Shown one piece after another: positions 44,209 to 54,732 of a stretch of 64,000 nt of DNA; within the stretch, counting starts at the first letter, position 1; every line of letters begins with the position of its first letter. Under the pieces are notes generated by a model that saw nothing but the letters and a program-made list of their open reading frames with translations, was not told the origin of the DNA and ran no database searches. Position numbers and translations under genes: made by a program. The DNA comes from Primula veris. Taxonomy: Eukaryota; Streptophyta; Magnoliopsida; Ericales; Primulaceae. Where the stretch lies: assembly GCA_963682055.1 (NCBI GenBank), contig OY821741.1:17847211-17911210 (forward strand), read 5' to 3'.

Positions 44209-46543
44209 GAATAAATATATACAATAAAAGTATATGTATTTAATTTAACATGAATCTAATACATGTGAAAAGTCATATTATACGTATACATGTATTTAGA
44301 AAATCAAGTACAAGATTTACACGCGTGCGAACTATTACCTACGCGCAAGTTAAATGATATGGTACCGACCCAAAAAATTAAATTATTGTCGAAAACTATC
44401 TTAGATAAATATTTTAAACCGTATTAAATCTCATGTAACAATATATATATAATTTTTCAGATTTATGTTATTTATTACTATATAAATGTATATTTTCTTA
44501 CGGGGGGACAGTAAAAATTTGTGCAATATCACAATGTGCAAGTTATTCCTATTTATAACTCGTCTCGGAAATTTTCTATTTTTATATAAAATTTATTCAT
44601 ATACAGAGTATTTTTATAGAGGGGTTTTAATGTATTTGTTTCCTATTTTATATTATTTTGTGTTTAGATTCTACAAGGTTTCACGTTTCCGTTTGGTTTT
44701 CTATTGCTTCCATTTTACTCCTATCAAATATTTCAATAGACTTCCAATTTTTCGTTACATGTGGACTAGGTGTGGCGTGTACCGACTAAATTAAAGAATG
44801 GTGAAACATAAAATAGTTTATAGTAGAAGACTGGTACAATTATTTAATGGTGTTACATTAAAATAAACGTATGTGAATATCATGAACCAAAAATAAATGG
44901 ATGTATAATGCCCAGCATCACTAAAATAATGAATACGTAACTTATTGTACCTTTAGGACTGGTATATTTTGAAAATTAAAAATTTAATTGGGATGCAATT
45001 GTCTACAATAGAAGGCAGTTTATCGGTTCAGAAATCCCCAGGCAAACATTTCTGCCATCCATACTTTTATTATTTAATTTACGGTTACACATCCTTTCCT
45101 GGCACACCAAATTATTAAAATTGGGATAATTTTAATTTTAAATTAACTTTTAGATATAGTTATAGCTTTAAAATTCTTATAAAACTTGACCACCACATGA
45201 TAAAAATAAAATTAGCTATTAGAGTAAAGAGAACTATTGTTTTTGGCACTCACGTTGAGCTTCAAAAAGACTTGATTAAATACTAAAGACTTATTTTATA
45301 TTCTCTTTAATCATTCACACCTTGATGCTAAATTAGTATCTACTTTTTGAACCATACTATTCAAGGCCAAGGGGAACAACATTGCTGAAGAGTCTCCAAA
45401 CAAAACAACATTGAAAAATAATTTTTTTTATTTATATTTTTCATAATAATTTATATATGCGGTATTTTGGTAACCTCTTAAATACTTTTTTTGCAACCTC
45501 TTCCAAAATTATATATTGTTAGTGTAATAACATACTATAATTTTATATGTGCTTATAATATATAAATAATAATTAAAAAATTAACATATGCAAGTGATTA
45601 TAAAATACATTTTACACCAACTTATCATATTGACACGTAACACAAATTTAAAAAAAAAATTAAAGCAGCGATGAGTGCAAACAAAATTTTTTTTAAAAAA
45701 AATTCGTGGTTTATATTTTAATTGAAGTGAGTGTATTGAAATTGTGTAATATATATTTAATTATTCGTATATATCTATTATTTAATATACGTTTCGTTTT
45801 TTCAGGTTTTTTTTTTTTTTTTTACATTCGTGTTTTAATCTTTTTACTTGTTATAACTTAATTTTTTAAATTTAATTTTTATATCTTTTTGTTTTCTATT
45901 TTATTTATTTTTTAGTCAATTTTGAAGCGCTAAAACTTTCGACAAATAACTGCACGTGGCGTTACTGTTGTGATTTTTTTTAGACTTTGAAAATAAAATC
46001 GAAATTGACCGAAATAGAAAAAAATAGAAATTAAATACATTTTAATCAAAAAATTAAAGTAAAATAAAATAAAAAATATGATAAAAAAAATAAATATATA
46101 TATATGATTTTCCGTATAGGATTTTATTAGCCACTTATTTTTCTAGCTAAATAATTTGGTCCTTTTAAGGTGGTTTAGAACCCTCAAAAAACTCATTTAA
46201 GAAAACCAATGAAAAAAACAAAAAAAAATGAGAAAATAAATTGTGTATAAAATAAAAACAAATGAAAAAAGTGTTACTAGCTCCCTCTTACTTTCATTTT
46301 TTTTTCTTGGTTTTCCAATATTCCAAACACATGGACGAAAAATAATTTTAACTTTTTTTTTTTTTTGAGAGATTTTCTGGGTTGCAAAGACAAAGTAAGT
46401 CACGTCGAAAATGTTGCAACAACAATCATGTCAACTCAAACTTTCTGTTTATTTTTATTGGTATTACAATTCTTGGGAGAAAAGAACATCTTCACACTTC
46501 GGAGAAAACAGGACAAATAAATAACAAAACAAGAATTACAATA
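44209..46543. other. Non-coding AT-rich sequence
   Basis: 44209-44480 continues the similarity to 56930-57230. The rest has poly-A/T tracts and no supported gene; the frame at 44486-44794 is not convincing. 46390-46543 is presumably the GST-B 3' UTR. Confidence 0.5.
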
Positions 46544-47533
46544 CTAATTGGAAGGAGCTTTAGCCTTGGCTTGCATCATCTTAGCTGCCTCCACCATCTT
46601 ATCCATTGCCGGAATCGCACTTTCCACAGCTTCATGAGCCAAAAATTTGTCAGCCCATTTTGCGATATTAGGTGTTTTTGTTTCGTCGATCAATTTTACT
46701 CCTCCCATTACCTCAGAAGCCTTTAGCCACCCCAAAATGCTCCCAATAGCTATATCAATGTAACCGATGCTTTCCCCTCCGAAGAAGTCACCTCCTTTGT
46801 TGCACTTGACAAATGCATCCTCGAACAACACAAGACCTTCCTCGAACTTCTCCTTTGCGGCGAGCTTGGCATCTTCTCCCTCTGCCATTCTCATATCCTT
46901 CATCGAGAGAAACCACTGCATTGAATAACATTTATTTAATTATCAATTAAATTAAGAGTAGTATTGGTTTTATCATTTCGATATCATCTTTTATGTCCAC
47001 CGCTTCCTAATTTAGATTTGATTCTGAGACGGTGAATTTATAATCAACCAAATGCAAAGTTGGCAGTTCTGAAAAGTCTATAAATTAAAAGTGGTAAATA
47101 TTAAGAGGTACAATCTATAATCAACCAAATGCAATTGTTCAGATGACAATTATGTACGGGACCAGGCTCTACAACTAAAGGTTTCGCAATAAAATAAAAA
47201 AAATAAAAACATTACCTTATCATCAACATAGGCAGCCCAAAAGCGAGCAACAGCACGATCATAGGGATCGGACGGGAGAATAGAGGGACCGGAGCTCCAC
47301 ACTTCATCGATATATTGTACAATAATCATCGACTCACAAATGGGCTTATCTTCATGGATAAGTACCGGAATTTTCTTGTATACAGGGTTAGATTTCAGAA
47401 GAAGCTCACTTCTAACACCAAATTTTTCCTCATGAAAATCATACTTGACTGATTTCAGGTTAAGTGCTATTTGGACCCTATTGACATATGGACTTAGGAC
47501 TGACCCTAAAAGCTTAACATCACTAGCTGCCAT
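46544..47533 (-). CDS. Tau-class glutathione S-transferase (GST-B), two exons
   Basis: Cytosolic enzyme conjugating glutathione to electrophiles such as herbicides and lipid peroxidation products. Exon 1 is 47533-47216 (106 codons); intron 47215-46916 (GT...AG, 300 bp); exon 2 is 46915-46544, giving a 229-aa protein. The N-terminal thioredoxin-like domain has catalytic Ser14 (VLSPYVNR), the cis-proline loop [12 protein letters not shown] and the glutathione-contacting E67-S68 ([12 protein letters not shown]). The helical C-terminal domain starts [15 protein letters not shown] and ends KAKAPSN. Length and the single intron position are typical of plant GSTU genes. ATG, splice sites and stop are intact, and a TATA box lies 69 bp upstream. 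The best match by eye is the GSTU15-18 type, but I do not assign a number. Confidence 0.95.
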
Positions 47534-47601
47534 GGTTGTTTATAGAGATATGACTGGTAAATATTGGTTTGATATGAGATTTTGAAGAGGATATGTTGGT
47601 G

Positions 47602-47609
47602 TATATATA
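47602..47609 (-). promoter_or_regulatory. TATA box of GST-B
   Basis: Minus strand CTATATATAC, 69-76 bp upstream of the start codon, a normal distance for a plant gene with a short leader. Confidence 0.65.
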
Positions 47610-48172
47610 GAAGGAAAATTGATATTGAGAAAGTACTAGAAGTACTTAGAAGGGATGGTGTAAATAGAAGATTGAATTGGTAACAAAGATGAAAAGGACC
47701 GTTGATCATTCAACTGGTCATATGGAGACGACTAAAGGATTGGTGGTTTATTCAGGAAACCAAATCAAACTTTTACCTTTTGCCACATTAAATTTTCATA
47801 AAATAGAATTATAGAATGGTAGAATTTACAATATGGTAACTTTTTTTTTCATGTATACGTGATATTTGCCTATTTGGGTTGAAAGAAAGAGCGATAAAAA
47901 ATTCTTCTTCATATTTTATTTTTTGTCCAAATATTTTACCCTTATAATTTGTCCCATTTCCTGCCTATTTGATTATTTTCGTTCAAATTTTAATTGTTCA
48001 TAACTTATTTCGCAAGTTATAAGCTTGTATAATATGTTATTATGCAAATATCATAACATTTTAACATAATATTGGTTTCGACTATTTTTTTAAAATTTAA
48101 TGTTTAATTTACACTATCTTTTATATTTTTTTCAAAATAACTTGTATGTGAAAATTAGTGTTGTAATGCATT
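47610..48172. other. Upstream region of GST-B
   Basis: AT-rich, non-coding; no specific binding sites claimed. Confidence 0.4.
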
Positions 48173-48177
48173 GATAC

Positions 48178-48400
48178 TGTTGTGTGACATATTAGCTCGT
48201 TATAGATATATATAGAGATATGTATAGATATAGAGAGAGGTATGACAGAGACAACAACAGAGTCTTTATTTATCAGAAGTATATGAATGAATCTCAAATA
48301 GAAAACCCCTAACCCTCTTTATATAGATAGAGAGGTAGGGTTACAAGCCCACTTGGGCCCATAAAATACAAGCCCAATAGTCCAATAATATCTTACAACA
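48178..48400 (-). repeat. 3' LTR (223 bp)
   Basis: Differs from the other LTR only near 48281, 48298 and 48305. On the minus strand it contains tatataaag (48317-48325), a TATA box. Confidence 0.95.
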
Positions 48401-48410
48401 CTCCCCCTTT
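48401..48410 (-). other. Polypurine tract
   Basis: Minus strand aaagggggag directly before the 3' LTR. Confidence 0.85.
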
Positions 48411-48772
48411 GGACGTCTTGAATTCTTCGTCTTCATGCAGTCGATCTGAGTCGAGTTCATTCGCAGTGCTAAACACATAAAAACCTTAGGGCCGGACCCA
48501 GTGTGGGACAAAACCGGTACCTAGGAGAAACTGTGTAGCCGAATGATATAGGCCGAAATATCATGTAAGTAACTAACCATAAAACAGTGTGCCTCATCAA
48601 AACCTTGACAGAGCAAACCCAATAGGAAAATCTCTGATCGAAGGAAAAAGAGTGCAACAGTGGTAGTAGTAGGGGATCAACCACAAAACAGGTGCCTCAT
48701 CAAAACCTTGCTAGAGTAAACCCAGTGGAAAAAACCTATAGTCGAAGGACAAAAGAGTACACAGTGGTAAGA

Positions 48773-49146
48773 AGTATACAACAGGATACTCCCCCTAATT
48801 TCGGCAATCTTAAGTGAGATATAATGGGAACGTGTCTCGCTAAAAACCTTGCCAAGGAAAACCCAGTGGGAAAAAACCTTGGTCTAAGGACAAAAAGAGT
48901 ACACGAGCATGCGACTGGATGCTCCCCCTCACTTGCACACGACAGGGTGCGAGGATTTCGACTAAGTAGTAATTAGTGCAATAAGCATTCACCTGGATGC
49001 TCCACCTCACTTGCACACGACTGGGTGCAAAGATTTCATATTCCAAGAAAGAGAACGAGCATTCGACTGGATGCCTCATTTACTTGCACACGAATGTATG
49101 CAAGAAAATATAACGTGAAATAAAACGAGCATTCGACAGGATGCTC
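48773..49146. repeat. Cluster of eight constant-loop hairpins in the 3' region
   Basis: Each has an 8-nt loop. 48773-48790 stem agtat, loop acaacagg. 48905-48924 gagcat, gcgactgg. 48932-48953 gcac (7 pairs with a G-T), acgacagg. 48984-49001 agcat, tcacctgg. 49011-49030 ttgcac, acgactgg. 49059-49074 gcat, tcgactgg. 49083-49104 cttgca, decayed loop. 49127-49146 gagcat, tcgacagg. Consensus loop N-C-G-A-C-(A/T)-G-G. 'ctccccct' or related sequence often follows. Confidence 0.85.
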
Positions 49147-49259
49147 TTAAACTTCATATGTGAAGATTTATTTCGACGATAAATGCTAAATAGCATAATG
49201 TAGTCATGTCTCTCTTGATCGATAACAACAAGTTGTCTTCTATGACAAGTGTTTTATCT

Positions 49260-49490
49260 GGATCGTGAGACAGAGCATATGTAATTCAAATATGGCTAAT
49301 ACTAGCTCGAAGCCATATACACTCTCTAGTCGTCTCATAGAGCACGAGCAAATCATAGTGATTCGTTTGGAGTCATTCCAAGACCTCCAAGATATCGCCT
49401 TATTCCTAATGGTAAAGACATGCCATGTTAGGAATATCCCTTATGCGGGTCTGATAAGTAACCAGCATCGGTATAACCGAAAAAAGGGTT
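49260..49490 (-). pseudogene. Copia RNase H remnant
   Basis: The minus strand reads GYTDAGYLSDPHKG, then KAISWRS and RECIWLRASISHI, in shifting frames. These are standard Copia RNase H signatures (ADAGYLSDPHK, AISWRS, RECVWLRS). Confidence 0.8.
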
Positions 49491-49899
49491 GCGTTAATTC
49501 GAGTACCGAAGGGGGTAGGTACACTCGATGACGCAAATGGGATAAACTAGCCCACTTCCAAAATTACCATAAGGTAAGGGAATGTGTCTTTAGTGCCATT
49601 TCGATGGCAGCGTGTTAGCGCGATGCTGTGTCGAGCTATACCATTCACAGCAGACGAGATGTTCGTCCTAGCACATTAGACCAAGTACAATGATGCGCTT
49701 ATTGTACTTAGATATGAACATCATGGTTCAATATCTCTTCATCGTCACATCAGGGACGGACTGGGTCTATATCAATGTCTAGTGATCGAACGATCATGGG
49801 AGAATCTGACGACTTAGCGTCATGATGACTAAAACGTCATAACACCTTCTGGGTGTAGTCTGAATCATGGACTTAAATTCAATCTTTACGGGACTCAAT

Positions 49900-50170
49900 C
49901 ATCAGGTTGAGTCACTACCGTGTCTTCCCAAAATCCTTCATCTCGAAGGCAAATCCAAAAATGGATCGCGTAATAAAACACGCAAGGGCATAATACTTGT
50001 TCAAGTATCCCAAGCTAATCAAGTACTCACTTAGGCGGTATACCACATCCGCTCGGATTATATTAATCCATATAGTGAACGTCTCAGTCAATTGAGATCG
50101 TGTTCCGTGGTCAGAAACTACTTGATTTAAGCACATGAAGTCACACAGGGACCTTCATCTATATCTCTTT
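49900..50170 (-). pseudogene. Copia reverse transcriptase remnant
   Basis: The minus strand reads SLYGL, SERMWY and then (other frame) RLSEYLISLGYLNKYYALA and CFITRSIFGFAFE. These correspond to the conserved RT segment before the YVDD box (LYGLKQSGRMWY, RLSEYL, CPCVFI). Frameshifts and stops interrupt it and no YVDD box could be found. Confidence 0.75.
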
Positions 50171-50831
50171 GTCTAAATCCCCATAGAGATAAAACCGTGA
50201 CCACATTCATGCCTGCATACTCAGTTTTTCGGAAACTACTAAACTGGTAAAGTAGGGGACTGTTATAATGTCCATTACGAGGAAATCAACCATCTCGTAA
50301 TCAATTCCAAGGTGTGAGAGAAGCCTTGTGCTACTAGGCGAGCATTCTACAATCTCATTATTCTCATCACTTTTCCTTACGAATAACCAAATAAACGAAC
50401 TCGTTTAACATTGGTGGTGTTGGAACTACAGGTCCGAACACACTTTCGCTAAGGAGTCTACTTGGATTGCAAGTTTCCATTAGTACAGTCTATTCTACGT
50501 TGACTTCAGGCAACGGTACATGGTTCTCTATCATAATTTGTTCATATTATCAGTCGTCACCGAATATATGAACAAGTAATCAATGACAGTCTCGTTTCGC
50601 TTCAATATCGTCTAAGATATCATGATCGACAGATATTTCGAGATTCTTAGGATGAGGAGGAAATCACACATCTCCTTGATCCTTTATAATCTCGTGCAAC
50701 AAACGAGTTTCAGTTCACCACCTCTGGGGCTGAACGAATTAAGAACCGGTCAACTTCCTCATATCTTGGGAAGGACGATAGACTGACGGCCGACGGCAGC
50801 GTCCTTTGCTTGGAGGGTTCGGCCAAAGCAA

Positions 50832-52295
50832 CGTGTTACGACAGGAACACGGCGTCCGACAGGGACGTCTATCCTTGCAAGCATTTTGCAGCAGGTATAA
50901 ATGATCTCGTGACATCTCATAAAGTCATTAAATGCATTTGGCATTTAGTTAGACTTGAGGGAGTCTATGCACTTACTTATCACTAAGTGCGGTTTTGGGG
51001 ATCAAGCTAAGACTGAGTGAGTTATGCCACGTTAATTCACGTCGTTCCTTATCAACGGTAACGTGCAAATCTCCCCCTAACGACGGGGAGAACAGTCTTA
51101 GCGATGTCACTTTCGCATATCATGCGGTAAAGAGATCGCTTGCCAAGGTTACTCTATCAAATGATAGGCAGGGGATTCATAATCGACTTATGTCCCCTTC
51201 AGAGGTCCATATTTTGAACGCTATAGCGGCTCAATCAAAATATTAATTAATCACTCTAAACACGCGTTAATATGAGACTTCTGGCTCATAACCAGTAACC
51301 AGCTGGTACGCATATGGTGTTTGAGTGTCTATGGGCCTCATGACGGACCAATGCAGCAAAATAGCATAACCCCACACGGAAATATAAATCTTGGTGCGCA
51401 AGACCAAGAAGTGCGTGCAATCATTTGCAGTCGCATCATCAAAACTTTCCATGAGTCCATTTGGGTTTGAACATAATCGACAGGATGTTCAATTTTCAAA
51501 CTCAAGTAATTCAAATCGAAATTTCGATTATTACTCTTCGGTATTATCAAGTCGACTAGACTTTTCAGGATAATCCGGATCATGAGCCATCAACTTAATG
51601 ATAAGGCTAAGAGTTTGGGAAGTGCTGTATTTATGTGGACAACAGTCAAATGTGACCATATTATCGATGCATCAACCATAACCATTTATATTTATGGTCC
51701 GTCTTATGGTTGGATAAGTCCACAATAACTCCTTCAATTCTTTACAAGAATTCTACGAGTTTATTTCGTGATCTTTACACATACTAGTCTTTCAAAGTGA
51801 GCATTAATGGCATGAATTTCGGATTAATCGTGAAATATATTCTCAGAGAGAATCCAAATGCGATGCGATTATAAATCAAGCATCGTCTTTTGACCCGGGA
51901 ATATCTCATCCGGTCAATGCGACAATATCAAAATGCTCTAATCAATCGACGACAGGCGAATGATAGTATAGACAATCATGTCTTAGCATCTAAATCATTT
52001 ATCATTTCGACGACAGGCGAAATGATAAGATAACTTTAAATGCTTTAAAGAATGTGGTAGCAACCACTTGAAAGACATTTCAACTCCTCTAAAATACGTT
52101 TTTGGTCGTATTGAATGGAGGCTATGTAAAGAAATTTCAATTCTTTCATGAGCTATTACTAGATAACACTGGTTTTCTCGAATATTTTATAACTCAACAA
52201 GGTACGACAGGACCTACAAGAGTATAAAGTCTCATATTTGACAAATCAATTTGGTTTTACCAAAGATTTTGATTTGGAACGACAGGTCCAGAATC
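50832..52295. repeat. Dispersed constant-loop hairpins in the central region
   Basis: 50832-50851 stem cgtgtt, loop acgacagg. 50853-50867 cgtcc around gacag. 51271-51290 tatgag, loop acttctgg. 51467-51492 ttgaacat (8 bp), loop aatcgacagg. 51941-51964 atcaatcg with one mismatch, loop acgacagg. 51999-52028 eleven perfect pairs ttatcatttcg, loop acgacagg. 52200-52215 aggt, loop acgacagg. 52271-52295 tgga extended by a bulge to eight pairs, loop acgacagg. Stems share no sequence, only self-complementarity. Confidence 0.85.
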
Positions 52296-52737
52296 GTTGT
52301 CACTGAGTACTATTTTAGGCAAATAGTTGGTGAAATTATGTGGTACACTGTTACCCACTATTTCTAAAAAAAATCAACTACCCCACAAGTATTGCCTAAA
52401 ATTTCATAATTTAAAGTTTGGTCACATTTGTCAAAGGAATTTGCTCAAAACACTTTAAATTATTTCGAGAAATTTTGTAAATAGGCAAACCATAATCCAA
52501 AAGTATGGTCTAAATGGAAAAATAATAATCCAAATGGAAAACATAATCCAGATGAGCGAAAAAATGGCTCAATAATTTATCAAAATCAATAAAGAAAGGT
52601 ATCAAACTCATTTGAGCCACAAAATCGGGGATCTCAAGAGTTTCCTTTCAGTTAACTTTAACCACATTAGCATCGGTTTTTCCACCTTTATAATAGTTTT
52701 GAACTATTTAAGGAGTAACCGTGCATGACCTTTGTCT

Positions 52738-53700
52738 TTATAGCATAGAGTTTCCTCCTTGAGCATTATCTCTTGCTTTGTGACAACGGGCCATATTGTT
52801 CATTTCAATTACTGTCTTGGAACCACAGGTTTTCGATTTTGACGATTGTCTAAAATCTCTCTTGGTAGGCGATTCATCGGGATCACGACAGTTCAAGACA
52901 AATAACACTTGTCTCGGTTCTCGATTCGTGAAAAAAAAATGTACACGAAGAGCATTAATATCAGGCAAACAATTCGCCATTGACCCAATAGGATTAAAAT
53001 TACTCACCGGGGTAATTTTCTTATCCAATAACAGATGGGCGATAAAGGAACATGGTGAATATAAATTCACGATACTGCTTATGGAATACAATTTCCAAGC
53101 TAGTATTTTAGTGAAGGATTGCTCCAATATGTCAATTTCAGACATTTGTTCACCATAGACGTCATCACGTCTCAAATGTGGCGGCGGAATAAAATCAACG
53201 CCTTAGCATTCATCCTGATGGTAACAACAAACTCGTGTTTTACTCATCAAAGATGGCATCCAAAAAAAATTGGGCATCACATTTTTCACACATCAGGGTG
53301 AGTAACATGTGGTGACGAATTAAAATCGACGTTTAAACAGTCATTTCGCAAGTATGTTTTTACGATTTTTCTCATCATAGATGGCATCCAACATGTGTTG
53401 GGAGTTCTGGATTATTTATCATATAAAACGACTGGTTTATATGTTTATGGTTTGCACAAGCATAAACTTTATTTCGAAACGACAGGTTCGAAAAATAGTT
53501 TTGCTTTTAATGTGAATAGGTTCTCATTGATCGAACGACAGGTCGATACAGAGACACCAATTCGGCGAAACATACATCACTATATAAACACACTCGGGGA
53601 AATTATTATTTAGTCAACCCCTTTCGGTAGCTCTAATTGAACACGACCAGGAAAGACGGTGAGGGTGGAGGGCACGAATGCCACTTAAAACCCGACCTCA
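52738..53700 (-). pseudogene. Copia gag remnant
   Basis: The minus-strand frame at 53175-52738 contains GEQMSEIDILEQSFTKILA, then FNPIGSMANCLPDINALRVH and a basic RQSSKSKTCGSKT region. This is the usual order of the C-terminal half of Copia Gag (EDMLEKTFSTF-like, then GSxPxPEVNA-like, then a basic zinc-knuckle region). The N-terminal half is not readable in one frame and is interspersed with hairpins (53285, 53420, 53472, 53530). Confidence 0.6.
53285..53547. repeat. Constant-loop hairpins in the gag remnant
   Basis: 53285-53302 stem tcac/gtga plus a wobble pair, loop acatcagg. 53420-53443 catataaa (8 pairs), loop acgactgg. 53472-53493 tttcgaa (7 pairs), loop acgacagg. 53530-53547 atcga, loop acgacagg. 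Confidence 0.85.
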
Positions 53701-54496
53701 TTAGAATATCGACTTCCGCCTATATCTTTCCTAGACATCGTATCCAAATAGGTGAGCCTATTTAGGGAAGATTCATAATTTTTCCAACTTAAATGTGAAT
53801 ATATATGATTTCGCAAATTACCATATTATACATATATGTACATGGCAATAAATAAATTACATAGATCGTACCTGCTTGCATGATTAAATAATATAGCAGT
53901 AGCATGGTAGTACATATTAGCACAATCTAAATTTAACAATTTACACTAAACAAGATATTACTCAATATTTTACAATTGTATTGCTATATGTGTAAGTCAT
54001 GTACATGGTAAATAAATCATGCATGTAAGTACTATTTATTAATTAACAATTAACAATATACATAGAAGTTCCCTGCAAGGTAATTTTAAATTACACCACA
54101 ACATGCAAGGAAATAAATTTTACATACATATATATACTGCCTTTTGGCTTTTCTAACATACAGGTAGACAACATGATGGTGACCAAATATAGTTTTATTG
54201 TCTAGAGTTGAAGCATCTGTTTCACTTTATTTCAGCAGGATGCAAATCTACCGTGCAATCTATTTATGCAGTTTAAAATTTATCATATCGTATTGTTTTT
54301 TATTTTACTTCCGAGAGTAAATAAAATATTGATGTACCGTACTCCACGTATTTTGAGGTAGGTCGATAGAGAAAAAAAACTTCAAAATTTAGCCGTATAT
54401 TTATAACCCAATCTTCGAAATTAAACCCTACTCTTCGAACAAATATCCAAATATCCGTGCGTTTACCCAAAATCTTCAATATCCGCAAGCGAGCAA

Positions 54497-54509
54497 CGTG
54501 CTGATAACG
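54497..54509 (-). other. Primer-binding-site-like sequence
   Basis: Minus strand cgttatcagcacg right after the 5' LTR; shares the TATCAG core of the initiator tRNA-Met site but not the rest. Assignment tentative. Confidence 0.45.
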
Positions 54510-54732
54510 TGTTGTGTGACATATTAGCTCGTTATAGATATATATAGAGATATGTATAGATATAGAGAGAGGTATGACAGAGACAACAACAGAGTCTTTA
54601 TTTATCAGAAATATATGAATGAATTTCAAATAGAAGACCCCTAACCCTCTTTATATAGATAGAGAGGTAGGGTTACAAGCCCACTTGGGCCCATAAAATA
54701 CAAGCCCAATAGTCCAATAATATCTTACAACA
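54510..54732 (-). repeat. 5' LTR (223 bp)
   Basis: Same length and sequence with three transitions; TATA at 54649-54657 on the minus strand. Flanked by GATAC on its outer side. Confidence 0.95.

Larger units (their letters stand above)
48178..54732 (-). mobile_element. 6.55-kb Copia element, minus strand, recent insertion but dead interior
   Basis: Complete insertion with 5-bp target duplication GATAC (48173-48177 and 54733-54737). Two 223-bp LTRs (TG...CA) differ at three positions, all transitions. Minus-strand order is 5' LTR (54732-54510), primer-binding-like site, gag remnant, RT remnant, RNase H remnant, hairpin-rich 3' region, polypurine tract, 3' LTR (48400-48178). The coding remnants are riddled with stops and frameshifts, yet the LTRs are about 98.7% identical, so it was probably copied in trans by a related autonomous element. 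Confidence 0.93.

Noticed and set aside
44486..44794. 102-codon plus-strand frame rich in Phe/Tyr
   Set aside because: Composition follows the T-rich DNA; no signal or domain.
48305..48320. Telomere-like ccctaaccctc
   Set aside because: Only one and a half units, inside both LTRs of the Copia element next to its TATA box; not an interstitial telomere.
49265..53158. Several plus-strand frames in the 48-54 kb Copia element
   Set aside because: They are complements of the minus-strand RNase H, RT and gag remnants and contain only shadow coding.
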